Numbered from the stretch's first letter, positions 8,095-19,200 are shown. The stretch: DNA of 64,000 nt from Myceligenerans indicum (GCF_016742955.1 NZ_JABBYC010000002.1:62001-126000), one strand, 5' to 3'. The notes: generated from the sequence alone by a model not told the origin. Translations and numbers: made by a program.

Positions 8095-9866
8095 CCGCGG
8101 GATCCGGCGATGGTCCGGACGATGCCGACCATGTCGAGACCACCGTCGCCGCGCCGCACCGCTTCCTCGTACAGGGCCCGGCACAGCTCGCTGAGAGGTG
8201 CCGCCGCACCGGCGTCGGCGGCGGCGTCGACGATGAGCCGCGCATTCATGTGCACGTCGGAGATCGCCGCCTGCGCGTCGAGATCACCGGAGACGAGCTT
8301 GGCGGTCTTCACACGGGAGATCGGGGACGACATCTGGCCCGCATCGAGGATGCCTCGCAGCTGGTGCGGGTCCAGCTCGTGCCTCTGCGCGAACTGGAAC
8401 GCCTCGGCGAGGCCGGTCACCAGGGCGATGAGGAACACGTTGACGGCGAGCTTCATCGTGATCCCGGAGGGCACGGGCCCGCAGACCACGGCCTGCGAGC
8501 ACAGGGGGTCGAGCAGCGGGACGACCCGCCGCACGACATCGGGGTCCCCGGCCACCATCGCGACCAGCCTGCCCTCCTGCGCGGGCAGCCGGGAGCCGGA
8601 GACCGGGGCCTCGACATAGTTCCCGCCGGCGTGTTCCACCTCGCGGGCGAGAGCCGTGGAGTACTCCGGGGACAGGGTTCCCGTGTTCACGATCGTGCGG
8701 GCGGCGACGAGCGCGGCCAGCCCCCCGGGCTCGCCGCGCAGGACCTGGTCGACGGCGGCCTCGTCGCGAAGCATCACCAGGACCGTCTCGCACTCGGCGA
8801 AGACGTCGGTGACACTGCCGGCCACACGGACGTCCGCGGGGAGGCCGTCCCCGGCCTGCCTGGGCGTGCGGTTCCAGACGGTCAGCGGCGTACCACCGGC
8901 AGCGAGCCGCCGGGCCATGGGAAGCCCCATGATGCCCAGGCCGATGAAGCCGACCCGGGCCGGCGCGGCTCCGGAGTCCGCGCGCAGGGACTTCTCGAAC
9001 CAGTGGTGCGCGTACGGCTCGTCGTTGAACGAGGTGACCTCGCGGTACCCGGCAGCGCGATACAGGCCGATCGCCTCGGTCAGGGATCGGTTGGTCTCCA
9101 GCCGGACGGCATCGGCCCCGAGCGCGGCGGCCGCGTCCTCGGCCGCCGCGAGGAGCCGGCGCCCGATCCCCAGGCCGCGCACCTCGGGCGAGACCCAGAG
9201 CCGGCGGATCGCCGCGGGCGAGCCACCGTCCGCGGCGACACCGATGCAGCCGACGGCGCGATCGTGCAGCGTCGCCAGCAGGAACTGCCCGGAGGGCGGG
9301 CGCATCGCCTGGTCGGCGGCGGGAAGGGACAGCTCGGGCCGGAACCCGCCCTCGAACCGCTCGTCGAGCGTGCGGTAGTACGCCTCGATCGCGCGCCGCG
9401 CCTCGGCCGCGCCCGGGTCGGCCGGGGCGATCGCGACCGCCGAGGCCGTGAACAGGCGCCGCACCGTCGTGGTCGCCTCCGCGAGTTCGTCCCGCTGGCG
9501 CTCGTCGAGCGGCTCGAGGATCGACTCGACCAGGTCGTCCGAGAGCGCGTCCAGGACGGACAGCTCGGCGAGGCCCTCCGGGGTGAGCACCGCACGGCGT
9601 ACGCGGCTGTCCCGCGCCGAGGCGGACACGGTGACGAGCCCCTCCTTCTCCAGGGCGCGAAGCTGTCGGCTCACGTAGCCCGAGTCAAGGCCGAGCCGCG
9701 TTCTCAGCTCACGGACCTCGACGCCGGCGGCGCCGATCTCCCACAGCAGCCTGTCGAGGCCGAGGGGCCGGTCGCGCGCGAGGTAGCGGTCTTCCAGCAC
9801 ACCCAGCCTCTCCGTCACGACGCGGTTGAAGGCACGAACGGTCTGGATCTGGCTCTTCGGGTTCAC
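8046..9866 (-). CDS. MarR-GNAT-hydroxyacid dehydrogenase triple fusion
   Basis: 606 aa in one uninterrupted frame, starting at GTG 9866. Residues about 36-100 form a MarR winged helix (VRELRTRLGLDSGYVSRQ, recognition helix). Residues about 150-295 form a GNAT acetyltransferase with the acetyl-CoA loop RGLGIG at 230-235. Residues 302-590 form a 3-hydroxyisobutyrate-dehydrogenase-type protein: Rossmann motif GLGIMG at 309-314, APVSG at 420-424 and the catalytic lysine K472 in the G-x-x-x-K-x-x-N pattern. MarR-GNAT proteins are a known class of about 300 aa; adding a complete beta-hydroxyacid dehydrogenase (or imine-reductase-like) domain is unusual. The linker (residues 295-302) shows no sign of a frameshift. 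A perfect 16-bp palindrome overlaps the promoter, as expected for autoregulation. The substrate is unknown. Confidence 0.88.
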   Translation of the reverse strand: MNPKSQIQTVRAFNRVVTERLGVLEDRYLARDRPLGLDRLLWEIGAAGVEVRELRTRLGLDSGYVSRQLRALEKEGLVTVSASARDSRVRRAVLTPEGLAELSVLDALSDDLVESILEPLDERQRDELAEATTTVRRLFTASAVAIAPADPGAAEARRAIEAYYRTLDERFEGGFRPELSLPAADQAMRPPSGQFLLATLHDRAVGCIGVAADGGSPAAIRRLWVSPEVRGLGIGRRLLAAAEDAAAALGADAVRLETNRSLTEAIGLYRAAGYREVTSFNDEPYAHHWFEKSLRADSGAAPARVGFIGLGIMGLPMARRLAAGGTPLTVWNRTPRQAGDGLPADVRVAGSVTDVFAECETVLVMLRDEAAVDQVLRGEPGGLAALVAARTIVNTGTLSPEYSTALAREVEHAGGNYVEAPVSGSRLPAQEGRLVAMVAGDPDVVRRVVPLLDPLCSQAVVCGPVPSGITMKLAVNVFLIALVTGLAEAFQFAQRHELDPHQLRGILDAGQMSSPISRVKTAKLVSGDLDAQAAISDVHMNARLIVDAAADAGAAAPLSELCRALYEEAVRRGDGGLDMVGIVRTIAGSRGQAASMPATTAPAPQP

Positions 9867-9870
9867 GATC

Positions 9871-9886
9871 TCTGACTATAGTCAGA
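9871..9886. promoter_or_regulatory. Palindromic operator overlapping the -10 of the MarR fusion gene
   Basis: TCTGACTATAGTCAGA is a perfect 16-bp palindrome. On the minus strand it contains a -10-like TATAGT, 8 bases before the GTG start at 9866. That spacing gives a leaderless transcript, and it places the presumed MarR site directly on the -10 box. Confidence 0.65.
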
Positions 9887-10004
9887 AATATCTCCGGCGT
9901 AACCCCTGGAACCGGGTGAAGCAAGCACGCGCCCGACGATTCCGGCCACACGCGCGGCATCACCGAGCCGGGCATGCGGGCGGATCGGAGCCGGGTCCAG
10001 GACG

Positions 10005-10571
10005 TCAGCGCGTCCCGTACACGAGGCGCACCACGCCGTCGGAGAAGGTGTCGACGCCGTCCAGGATCAGGTTCAGCCGCAGGCCTTCGGGCATCGCTGC
10101 CGTCCCGCCGCCGACCGCGACCGGACTGACGAAGAGCTGCACCTCGTCCACGAGACCGGCGCGCAGTGCGTGCGCGGCGAGCCCCGCTCCCCCGATGGTG
10201 ACCACGCCCTCGGTGCGCTCGACCAGTTCCCGCACCGCCGCCGGGTCGAAGGAGTGCTCGAGCCGGGTCCGAGGGGTATCGACACCTGGCAGGGTCGTGG
10301 AGTAGACGACCTTGTCGTACCCCCGCCAGATCTCCGCGTACTCCCGCTCGACGGGCGCAGCCGGCGCCTCCCCGAGCGTGTCGGTGACGTCCTGCCAGAC
10401 CTTCAGCACCTCGTACATCCGGCGTCCGAGCAGCGACACGCGCGTCTCGCGCTCGAGCTCGTTGACCGCGGCGTGCACCTCCGGCGAGGGCCGCGCCCAG
10501 TCGAACACGCCGTCGGCATCGGCCGTGTAGCCGTCGAGCGAGGTGATGGCGGCATACCTGAGTGTTCCCAT
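10005..10571 (-). CDS. Dihydrofolate reductase family (RibD C-terminal-like) protein
   Basis: 188 aa from ATG 10571; an upstream in-frame start at 10604 would add an arginine- and cysteine-rich tail of non-coding character. The N-terminus RYAAITSLDGYTAD and the later GGAGLAAHALRAGLVDE and LFVSPVAVGGG are hallmarks of stand-alone RibD/DHFR-like reductases, which bind NADPH. These proteins are widespread in Actinobacteria and mostly have no known substrate. It sits 72 bases downstream of the TetR gene at 10644, on the same strand, and may be cotranscribed with it. Confidence 0.85.
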   Translation of the reverse strand: MGTLRYAAITSLDGYTADADGVFDWARPSPEVHAAVNELERETRVSLLGRRMYEVLKVWQDVTDTLGEAPAAPVEREYAEIWRGYDKVVYSTTLPGVDTPRTRLEHSFDPAAVRELVERTEGVVTIGGAGLAAHALRAGLVDEVQLFVSPVAVGGGTAAMPEGLRLNLILDGVDTFSDGVVRLVYGTR

Positions 10572-10643
10572 GCAGGACCGACGACGCCGGCAGCAGGAAC
10601 TCATCGGCGCGCGGGCACCTCTGGACGCCGGTGCGCGGCGAGG

Positions 10644-11204
10644 TCACCGCATCGCGGCATCGATCAAGGTCTCCGCGGCAACACGCGCCTGCCGGGCGGC
10701 ATCGGGCACACCGGCGATCGCCGCGGTGGTCTGGGCACCCTCGGCCAGGATCGCGAGCTGCGGTGCGAGCTGCGGCGGGGCCCCGAGCGCCTCCACCAGG
10801 CCGGCCACATAGGCCTGGAACGCCGACTTCTGCTCGCGCACGGCGCCGGCCACGGCGTCCGAGCTCGCACTCAGCTCGCCGTGCGTGTTGATGAACGCGC
10901 AGCCACGGAACTCCGGCTCCCGGAACCAGGCGTCGAGGAAGTCGAAGATGGCCAGGATCCTCTCCCGCGCCGTCGTCGCGCGCAGCGCGGCCGCCGCCAG
11001 GCCCGCGTCCCAGATCTCGGTGCGGTACCGCAGTACCGCCACGATCAGCTCGTCCTTCGAGGCGAAGAGCGAGTAGATGCGCTTGAGCGAAACCCCCGCG
11101 GCGCTGCGGACCGCATCCATGCCCACCGCCTGCACCCCGCGCGTGTAGAACAGCTCGTCCGCCGCCCGGACGACCTTCTCCCGGGCCGTCGCCTCGTCGA
11201 TCAT
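10644..11204 (-). CDS. TetR/AcrR family transcriptional regulator
   Basis: 186 aa from the ATG at 11204, chosen because GGGAGAGGGG lies just before it; a GTG at 11231 in frame has no such site. The helix-turn-helix covers about residues 5-50 (AADELFYTRGVQAVGMDAVRSAAGVSLKRIY). The C-terminal part resembles the AcrR-type domain with EFRGCAFINTHGE, common in regulators of hydrolases. It is divergent from the alpha/beta hydrolase at 11334, and two strong palindromes lie between the genes, so it very probably represses both. Confidence 0.9.
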   Translation of the reverse strand: MIDEATAREKVVRAADELFYTRGVQAVGMDAVRSAAGVSLKRIYSLFASKDELIVAVLRYRTEIWDAGLAAAALRATTARERILAIFDFLDAWFREPEFRGCAFINTHGELSASSDAVAGAVREQKSAFQAYVAGLVEALGAPPQLAPQLAILAEGAQTTAAIAGVPDAARQARVAAETLIDAAMR

Positions 11205-11255
11205 GCGCCCCTCTCCCTCATCGGTTTCCACTGTCCTGCCGCTACCGCTTGCGCG

Positions 11256-11271
11256 GAGAACGATCGTTCTC
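11256..11271. promoter_or_regulatory. TetR operator 1
   Basis: GAGAACGATCGTTCTC is a perfect 16-bp palindrome in the TetR/hydrolase divergent region. It shares the core GAGAACGA-CGTTCTC with a second copy 30 bases further on. Confidence 0.7.
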
Positions 11272-11279
11272 TACGATAG

Positions 11280-12176
<897 letters not shown>

Positions 12177-12179
12177 GCT

Positions 12180-12211
12180 ACCGGCACCGTCCGCGACCGG
12201 CACCGTCCGCG
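12180..12211. repeat. Two tandem 16-bp repeats
   Basis: The 16-mer accggcaccgtccgcg occurs twice head to tail (12180-12195 and 12196-12211) with a partial third copy, directly after the hydrolase stop and before the terminator hairpin. No function is apparent. Confidence 0.7.
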
Positions 12212-12217
12212 ACCGGC

Positions 12218-12248
12218 AGGGCCCGCGCGCCACGAGCGCGCGGGCCCT
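12218..12248. terminator. Terminator after the alpha/beta hydrolase
   Basis: AGGGCCCGCGCGC pairs perfectly with GCGCGCGGGCCCT over 13 bp around a 5-base loop. There is no T tract, typical for high-GC hosts. It lies between convergent genes and may serve both strands. Confidence 0.7.
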
Positions 12249-12385
12249 CGCGCGGCGCGCCCGGTGGCCGCCCGCCTGCGTCCGGGCACCGGCGAGCGGA
12301 CCGTAGCGGCCGGACGGGAGCCGCCGGGCACCGGCGCCCGAACCCGGCGGCAGAACCCGGCGGCGCCCTGACGACGCTTCGAGCC

Positions 12386-13231
<846 letters not shown>

Positions 13232-13343
13232 GTCTGCGGCAGTGTGCGTCCCGGGGAGGCCGATGACAGCGACGAGCTGTGACGTGGGCGACATCAGGGA
13301 CGTGTCATGAGCAGGTCGCCGCCGGACACTCTGGGGCAGAACC

Positions 13344-13904
13344 ATGTATCCCGCCATCCCGGAGCCCGTCCTGGCCACGAACACCGGGGCGTGGCGTGTC
13401 GGCCCCGTTCCGCTCACGCCCGCCGACACCGAGGAACTCTTCGCCGCGCACGCGCACGGCGTCTACCGCTATGCCCGCGCGCGGCTTCCCGTCGCCGAGG
13501 CGGAGGACGTCGTGGCCGAGGTCTTCGCCATCGCGTGGCGCAAGGGTGAGCTGCCGGACAACCCACGAGCGTGGCTGTTGAGCGTGGCTCGCCGCGTGAT
13601 GGCGAACCAGCTGCGCGCACAGCACCGCCGGACGGCCCTGGCCGAGCGGGCGCGCACCCATCCGTCACCTCCCGGGCACGACGACACCCGCCTGGTCGGT
13701 GAGCTCGACGAGCTGCGCCGGGCGCTGGACCTGCTGCGGCCTGCGGACCGTGAGGTGATCGCGCTGCTCGCGGCCGCGGAGCTGTCGACGGCGGAGGTCG
13801 CCCGGGTCCTCGGCTGCTCGACGGCGACGGCGGCCACCCGGGTGCACCGGGCACGGCGGCGCCTGCGCGCCGCGTACGGACGGCTGAACGAGGAGGGATC
13901 CTGA
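13344..13904 (+). CDS. RNA polymerase sigma factor, sigma-70 (ECF-type) family
   Basis: 186 aa. Region 2 is seen in LFAAHAHGVYRYARARL and AEDVVAEVFAIAWRKGELPDNPRAWLLSVARRVMANQLR (about residues 31-92). Region 4 lies at about 120-180 (LDLLRPADREVIALLAAAELSTAEVARVLGC plus a recognition helix), joined by a short linker. It is followed after one base by a membrane protein that probably regulates it. The start ATG at 13344 has only GGGGCAGAA upstream. The target regulon is unknown; the divergent carboxypeptidase may belong to it. Confidence 0.9.
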   Translation: MYPAIPEPVLATNTGAWRVGPVPLTPADTEELFAAHAHGVYRYARARLPVAEAEDVVAEVFAIAWRKGELPDNPRAWLLSVARRVMANQLRAQHRRTALAERARTHPSPPGHDDTRLVGELDELRRALDLLRPADREVIALLAAAELSTAEVARVLGCSTATAATRVHRARRRLRAAYGRLNEEGS

Positions 13905-13905
13905 C

Positions 13906-14763
13906 ATGGACCAGGACGCACTGACCCGGGCCCGCCTCGCCCTGCGCGGCGTCGATCCGGAGATCGACCTGGCGCGGGTGTTCGCCGAGTCGCGGACGCG
14001 CACACCTGCCGCGGACCTGCGCGAGGACTCCCCGCCGCAGGCTCCGGTCGAGATCGTGCTGCGAGGTGGCGGACAGGAGGCCCGTGCCGACCGCTCCGGC
14101 ACGCGTATCTGGCGCGTCCTCGGCTGGAGCGCCGGGGCCGCGGCCGCCACCGCACTGGTGGTGGGCCTCGCCGTGGACGCGGCCTGCCCGCCCGCCCCGG
14201 ACGTCGTTCCCGGGTCGCCCTCGGCCACGAGCCGGTCGGGCGCCTCGTCCGAGGCGCCGCCTGCCGGGCTCACGACGGGTGAGGTGCTCAGCCGCGCAGC
14301 GAAGGCGACGTCCGGCACGGGGTGCACCGTGCAGACCCGGTCCACGCTGGACGGCGAGTCGCTGCTGCGGTCCGACGAGGCCGGGCCGTCCACGGTGAGT
14401 GCTCCGAAGAACGCGCTGGACGAGCATCCCCTGGCCGTGCTGCAGAAGGTGTCGGTCCGGGCCGTGTTCGACCTGCCGATGCTCGATGCCGCGGACAGCC
14501 ACCTCGACGGCCTCCTCATGGACGAGCTCGACGGACGGCCCGTCCTGCGCGTCCGGATCACGCCCACGGCTCCGTCGCCGGCGGGAGGCGACGTGACGCG
14601 GCTCGACCTGCTGATCGACCCGGATACCTGGCTGCCCCGCCGGGCCGAGGTATCGGCCGGCTCGGCCCAGGCCGACTACCTGGTCCGGAGCGACTTCGCC
14701 TGGACGGGATGCACCGTCCCGGATCCGGCCGTGCCCCACGATGCCGCCACGGCCCGGCCCTGA
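13906..14763 (+). CDS. Membrane-anchored partner of the sigma factor (putative anti-sigma or sensor)
   Basis: 285 aa. It has a cytoplasmic N-terminal segment of about 68 residues, one transmembrane helix (about 69-88, VLGWSAGAAAATALVVGLAV), a Ser/Pro-rich linker and an extracellular domain. The outside domain has a cysteine pair (GTGC... and WTGC) and a LolA/outer-domain-like pattern DLLIDPDTWLPRRAEV. It begins 1 base after the sigma-factor stop with GAGGAGG as ribosome site, so they are coupled. No zinc anti-sigma motif (HxxxCxxC) is present, so direct anti-sigma activity is inferred only from gene order. Confidence 0.75.
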   Translation: MDQDALTRARLALRGVDPEIDLARVFAESRTRTPAADLREDSPPQAPVEIVLRGGGQEARADRSGTRIWRVLGWSAGAAAATALVVGLAVDAACPPAPDVVPGSPSATSRSGASSEAPPAGLTTGEVLSRAAKATSGTGCTVQTRSTLDGESLLRSDEAGPSTVSAPKNALDEHPLAVLQKVSVRAVFDLPMLDAADSHLDGLLMDELDGRPVLRVRITPTAPSPAGGDVTRLDLLIDPDTWLPRRAEVSAGSAQADYLVRSDFAWTGCTVPDPAVPHDAATARP

Positions 14764-14809
14764 CCGCGCGGCGGCGCCTCACGGCGTGGCGCTCCCGCGA
14801 GAGCTGCGC

Positions 14810-16192
14810 TCAGCACTCCACGACGTTGACGACGAGACCTCCCTGGCTCGTCTCCTTGTACTTCGCCGACATGTCCGCCCCGGTCTGGCGCATCGTCTCG
14901 ATCACGGTGTCGAGCGACACGCGATGCGTCCCGTCTCCGCGCAGGGCGAGCTGGGCCGCGGTCGCCGCCGTGGAGGCCGCGACCGCGTTGCGCTCGATGC
15001 AGGGGATCTGCACGAGCCCGCCGACGGGATCGCAGGTGAGCCCCAGATGGTGCTCCATCGCGATCTCGGCCGCGTTCTCCACCTGCGCGGGACTGCCGCC
15101 CATGACCGCGGTGAGGCCTCCGGCGGCCATCGCGCAGGCGCTTCCGACCTCCGCCTGGCATCCGCCCTCCGCGCCCGAGATCGAGGCGTTCGCCTTGATC
15201 AGCGACCCCAGTGCGGTCGCGGTGAGCAGGAAGGTCCGCAGGCCGTCGCGAGGGTCGGCGTCGGCGCACACGAGGTCCGCCCAGTACCGGGCCACGGCGG
15301 GCAGGACGCCGGCGGCACCGTTCGTGGGTGCGGTGACGACCCTGCCTCCGGACGCGTTCTCCTCGTTCACGGCCAGAGCGAAGGTTCCGAGCCACTCGCC
15401 GGGGAGCGCCGCGGCGGACGCACCGCTCGTGAGCTCGCCGTGCATCGCGGCCGCGCGCCGCGCGACCCCGAGCGGGCCGGGCAGCACCCCTCGAGCGCTC
15501 AGTCCCGCGTCGATGCACTCGTTCATGGTCCGCCACAGCTCGTCGAGCCCGGCGTCGACGGCGCCGCGCGGCCGCCGCGCCTCCTCGTTGGCCCGGGCGA
15601 TCTCGGCGATCGACAGCCCGTGTCGCGTGCAGTGCTCGAGCAGAGCGCTCGCACTGGCGAACTCGAAGGGATCGGCGGGCGACGTGGCGGCCTCCTCACG
15701 CTCACCCTCGCGCCGGATGAAGCCTCCGCCGATCGAGTAGTAGGTCTCGGTCGCGAGAGCCGCCCCGGAGCCGTCGAGCGCGACGAACGTCATGGCGTTG
15801 GGATGCCCGGGGAGGCGGGTGCCGGGCTCCAACGTGATGTCCTTCCTGGCGAAGGCGACGGGATGCCGGCCCGCGAGCGCGAGCTCCGTCCCTTCCGGCC
15901 AGTGCTGCCAGGCGTCGCGCACCGCGTCCGGATCGACGGTCTCGGGAGACGATCCCCGGAGTCCGGCGACGACCGCGTCAGGAGTCCCGTGGCCGACTCC
16001 GGTGGAGGCGAGCGAACCGAACAGCCGGCACCGGACGCCGGCGACCCGTGCCAGCAGGCCGGCGTCCGCGACGCGGTCGGTGAAGCTCCGCGCGGCGCGC
16101 ATGGGACCGACGGTGTGCGAGCTCGAGGGGCCCACCCCGACGGAGAACAGCTCGAACACGGAGACGTACGCCGACGGGCGCCGCGCGGTCAT
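14810..16192 (-). CDS. sdaA: L-serine dehydratase, iron-sulfur dependent, single chain
   Basis: 460 aa, with the fused beta and alpha domains of type 1 bacterial serine dehydratases. The N-terminal beta domain opens with the typical [20 protein letters not shown]. The three [4Fe-4S] ligand cysteines are C345, C387 and C398, with [14 protein letters not shown] and [16 protein letters not shown] intact. It deaminates L-serine to pyruvate and ammonia in the cytosol. The ATG overlaps the stop of the MFS transporter gene by 4 bases, so serine breakdown is coupled to an uptake or efflux system and, one gene further upstream, to an amidase. That context is unusual for sdaA. Confidence 0.95.
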   Translation of the reverse strand: MTARRPSAYVSVFELFSVGVGPSSSHTVGPMRAARSFTDRVADAGLLARVAGVRCRLFGSLASTGVGHGTPDAVVAGLRGSSPETVDPDAVRDAWQHWPEGTELALAGRHPVAFARKDITLEPGTRLPGHPNAMTFVALDGSGAALATETYYSIGGGFIRREGEREEAATSPADPFEFASASALLEHCTRHGLSIAEIARANEEARRPRGAVDAGLDELWRTMNECIDAGLSARGVLPGPLGVARRAAAMHGELTSGASAAALPGEWLGTFALAVNEENASGGRVVTAPTNGAAGVLPAVARYWADLVCADADPRDGLRTFLLTATALGSLIKANASISGAEGGCQAEVGSACAMAAGGLTAVMGGSPAQVENAAEIAMEHHLGLTCDPVGGLVQIPCIERNAVAASTAATAAQLALRGDGTHRVSLDTVIETMRQTGADMSAKYKETSQGGLVVNVVEC

Positions 16193-17643
16193 GCCCGCAC
16201 CGCCGTCGGCGCGTTCCGGTGGGCGTCCTTCGGCAGCAGCATCGCCGTCGCGGCCCCGCCGAGGGCGATGCACATCACCAGCAGGTAGGCGACGCGGAAC
16301 CCTTCGGTGCCCGGCATGCCGGACCCGGTGGGATCGCTCGCCGGGACGATGGAGGCGACCACCTGGGTTGCGAGTGCCCCGCCGACGGCACGGCCGATCG
16401 TCACGAACGCGGTGGCCACGCCGACCTCGTGCTCGGGCGTGCCGGTCGCGGCCGCGGAGAAGGCGACGGTCGACGCCGATCCCGCACCGACGCCGGCGCA
16501 CACCAGTGCCCACACGATCGCGGCCGGGGCCGGAGAAACGGCGGCGACGAGCGCCCCGGTGGCCAGGACGAGCATCCCCGCCACGCCCACCGCCCGGACG
16601 CCGAGGCGTGCGGCGGCGCGGCCCGCGAGCGGGGACGCGACGAACCCGGCGCCGAAGGCGGCCGCCAGGAAGAAGCCCGTCTGCGTGGCGCCCGCGCCGA
16701 GTCCGGACTCCTCGACGGACCGTGAGATCTGCTGGGGTACGAGAAACACCAGGGAGGCATACCCGGCGCCGATTCCGACGCCGACGGCCACGGAGCCGCC
16801 CACGGCACGCGATCTGAGGGTGTCGAGGTCGATCATGGGTTGCGCGACGCGGCGTTCGACGAGCACCCAGCCGGAGACGAGCGCGCCGGCAACGACGAAC
16901 AGCGCGAGAGTCGCGGGCGCGAGCCACCCCGCGGACGACGTGCTCGCCAACCAGGCGACGGTGGCCAGGAGCGCGAGCGCGAGGGTGCTCGCTCCTGCCC
17001 AGTCGACGCGGGTCGGACCCTCCGGCTCGCGCGTACCCAGCCGCACGCGGGAGGCGAAGAACACCACCGAGCCGACGACGACGACCGCCGTCGGGATCCC
17101 GAAGAGCACCGTCCGCGACGTCGCCTCGATGATCGGTCCGGCGACCAGCACGCCGAGGCCGGCACCGGCGACCGTGAGTGCGACCAGGCCGCCGCTCGCC
17201 GTCTTGATCCCCTCGTCCGAGTACAGGCCTCGCACCACGACGAAGGCGGCCGGCAGCACGCCGAGTGCGAAGCCCTGGAGCGCCTGGCCGAGGACGAACA
17301 GCGGGAAGCCGGGTGCGAGGGCGCTGACGAGGCCGCCCGCCGTGACGATGCTCACGAGCACCGCCAGGGTCCGCCGGGCACCGTGGACGTCGGCGAACCG
17401 CCCGGCGAGCGGCGTGACGACAACGGTCACGAGGGGCGGCGCGACCTGCGCGAGGGCGCCGGTCGCGGCGTCGACCCCGAACGCTCGTTGTAGGTGCGGC
17501 AGGGCAGGCAGGAGGAAGCTCTCCAGCGCCGCACCGGCGAGCACGACCAGGGCGAGCCCGGTGACGGCGGTGCGCCGGCCGCGGGCGGCGAGCGGTGCGG
17601 CACCGGGTGCGGCATCGGGTGCGGCATCGGTCGGTGGCGTCAT
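16189..17643 (-). CDS. MFS transporter
   Basis: 484 aa from ATG 17643 (AAGGA 9 bases upstream). The ORF is open further to 17739, but that part is proline-arginine rich and lacks a ribosome site. Hydrophobicity indicates about 14 membrane segments, as in drug:proton antiporters of the DHA2 type. The loop 2-3 motif is GRFADVHGARR, and the later VAGAGLGVLVAGPIIEA resembles the antiporter motif C region. It is encoded between an amidase and sdaA; it could export a toxic product or import the amide substrate. The direction cannot be decided from sequence. Confidence 0.9.
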   Translation of the reverse strand: MTPPTDAAPDAAPGAAPLAARGRRTAVTGLALVVLAGAALESFLLPALPHLQRAFGVDAATGALAQVAPPLVTVVVTPLAGRFADVHGARRTLAVLVSIVTAGGLVSALAPGFPLFVLGQALQGFALGVLPAAFVVVRGLYSDEGIKTASGGLVALTVAGAGLGVLVAGPIIEATSRTVLFGIPTAVVVVGSVVFFASRVRLGTREPEGPTRVDWAGASTLALALLATVAWLASTSSAGWLAPATLALFVVAGALVSGWVLVERRVAQPMIDLDTLRSRAVGGSVAVGVGIGAGYASLVFLVPQQISRSVEESGLGAGATQTGFFLAAAFGAGFVASPLAGRAAARLGVRAVGVAGMLVLATGALVAAVSPAPAAIVWALVCAGVGAGSASTVAFSAAATGTPEHEVGVATAFVTIGRAVGGALATQVVASIVPASDPTGSGMPGTEGFRVAYLLVMCIALGGAATAMLLPKDAHRNAPTAVRA

Positions 17644-17717
17644 ACGGTGATCCTTCGTTCGGTGTGGTTCCGCCGGTGCGTTCCGGCGTGGTCCACGGCG
17701 TCCGGGCGCGGGCGCCG

Positions 17718-19145
17718 TCACGGGGTGCGGTCCCGCCACGGACGCTCGTTCTCCAGGACGCCGGCCACGGCGAGCAGCAGATCGTCACGCCCCCATGTGG
17801 CGGTGAGCATGACGCCGAGCGGGACGCCGTCGTCGGTCCAGCCGAGCGGGAGGCTGATCGCGGGGAAGCCCGTGGCGTTCGCGATGATCGTGTTGCCCGT
17901 GAACCGGGTCATTGCCTCCAGCTCGGCGGCGGGGTCCGCGTCGTTCCGGAGCGCTCCGACGGGGACGGGTGGCTGGGTGACGGTCGGGGCGATGACGATG
18001 TCGGCGTCCCCGAAGCGTTCCGCCCAGGCCGCGGCACGGGCCTGAACCGTGAGGATCGAGGCCGCCAGCTCCCCGGAGTCCGTGGCCCGGGCCCGTTCTC
18101 GCAGATGGCGCACGATCGGCCGCAGCCGGTGCTCGGCCTCGTCGCCCCCGGGCAGCGGCTTGGCCGCCGCGAGAGCGCCGAACATGCGCGAGAAGCCCGA
18201 GACGAGATCCTCGTCGACGGGCTGGGTCCGGTGGTGGACGCGGTGGCCGAGCCCCGCGAGGGCGCGTCCTGCGTCCGCACAGGCGCGCGTGATCCGCTCG
18301 TCCACCTCACCCCCGGAGATCGATCCTTCCGCGACCACCACCACGAGACGTTCGGCCCGCTCGTCGCACGCCCCGAGGAAGCCGCCGCGGCGAGCGGGAT
18401 GGACCGTGCCCACGGGTGCTGCCACGGCCATCGCGTCGAGCAGCGCCGCCGCGTCACGGACTGTGCGGGCGAGCGGCCCCTTGGTGGTCAGGCCGAGGCC
18501 GTCCGCGCCGATGAGCCCGCCGGTCAGCAGGCCGCGGCTCGGTTTGAGGCCGACGACGCCGCAGGCGCCGGCCGGCGACCGCAGCGATCCGGCCGTGTCG
18601 CTGCCCTGGCTGACCGGCACGATCCCGGCGGCGACGGCGACGGCCGCTCCGCCGCTGGAGCCCGCGGCGGAAAGGGCGGGCGCGTACGGGCTCCGGCTCG
18701 GCGCGGAGACCTCGGGCTCCGTGTAGCAGGCGGCACCGAGCTCCGGGACGGTCGTCTTCCCGACGGAGACGAGACCGGCCGAGCGCAGCGTCGCCACGAT
18801 GGTGTCGTCCACCGCGGGGATCCAGTCGGCGAAGAGCGCGGAGCCCATGGTGGTACGGATCCCGCGCGTGGGCTCGAGGTCCTTGATCGCCGTCGGCACG
18901 CCGGCGAGCGGGCCGGCCGTCCCGTCGTCGATCGCACGTTGCGCGGCCGCCGCCGCGGCGAGCGCCTGCTCGGGATTCAGCGTCGTGAAGGCGCCGAGGG
19001 TGTCTGCCGAGGCGCGGTCGAGGGCTTGGGCGACGACCTCGACGACCCCGAGCTCGCGTCGCTCGAAGGCAGCGCGCAGCTCGAGTGCCGTGAGGTCGCG
19101 GGGTGCGGGGTCACGGGGTGCGGGGTCGTGAGGTGCGGGCTTCAC
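17718..19145 (-). CDS. Amidase (amidase signature family)
   Basis: 475 aa from GTG 19145. The Ser-cisSer-Lys triad is readable: K88 in TAIKDL, the cis-serine in AGSSGG (163-164) and nucleophile S187 in GSDTAGS. The frame extends to 19256, but that would overlap the divergent TetR and its operator, so the internal GTG is preferred; it lacks a strong ribosome site. The N-terminal 16 residues are a PAPRD-type repeat. It hydrolyses a carboxamide with release of ammonia or an amine. The 74-base gap to the MFS gene and the following sdaA suggests that the amide yields serine, a hypothesis only. Confidence 0.88.
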   Translation of the reverse strand: MKPAPHDPAPRDPAPRDLTALELRAAFERRELGVVEVVAQALDRASADTLGAFTTLNPEQALAAAAAAQRAIDDGTAGPLAGVPTAIKDLEPTRGIRTTMGSALFADWIPAVDDTIVATLRSAGLVSVGKTTVPELGAACYTEPEVSAPSRSPYAPALSAAGSSGGAAVAVAAGIVPVSQGSDTAGSLRSPAGACGVVGLKPSRGLLTGGLIGADGLGLTTKGPLARTVRDAAALLDAMAVAAPVGTVHPARRGGFLGACDERAERLVVVVAEGSISGGEVDERITRACADAGRALAGLGHRVHHRTQPVDEDLVSGFSRMFGALAAAKPLPGGDEAEHRLRPIVRHLRERARATDSGELAASILTVQARAAAWAERFGDADIVIAPTVTQPPVPVGALRNDADPAAELEAMTRFTGNTIIANATGFPAISLPLGWTDDGVPLGVMLTATWGRDDLLLAVAGVLENERPWRDRTP

Positions 19146-19200
19146 CGGGGTCCGATCTCTGCGGGTTCGCAACGCGGCGGACTCCTGCCGCGCTGGTAAT

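Noticed and set aside
13232..13429. Longer start for the D,D-carboxypeptidase
   Set aside because: Most of it would overlap the divergent sigma-factor gene; the lipoprotein signal begins well inside, at the GTG at 13231.
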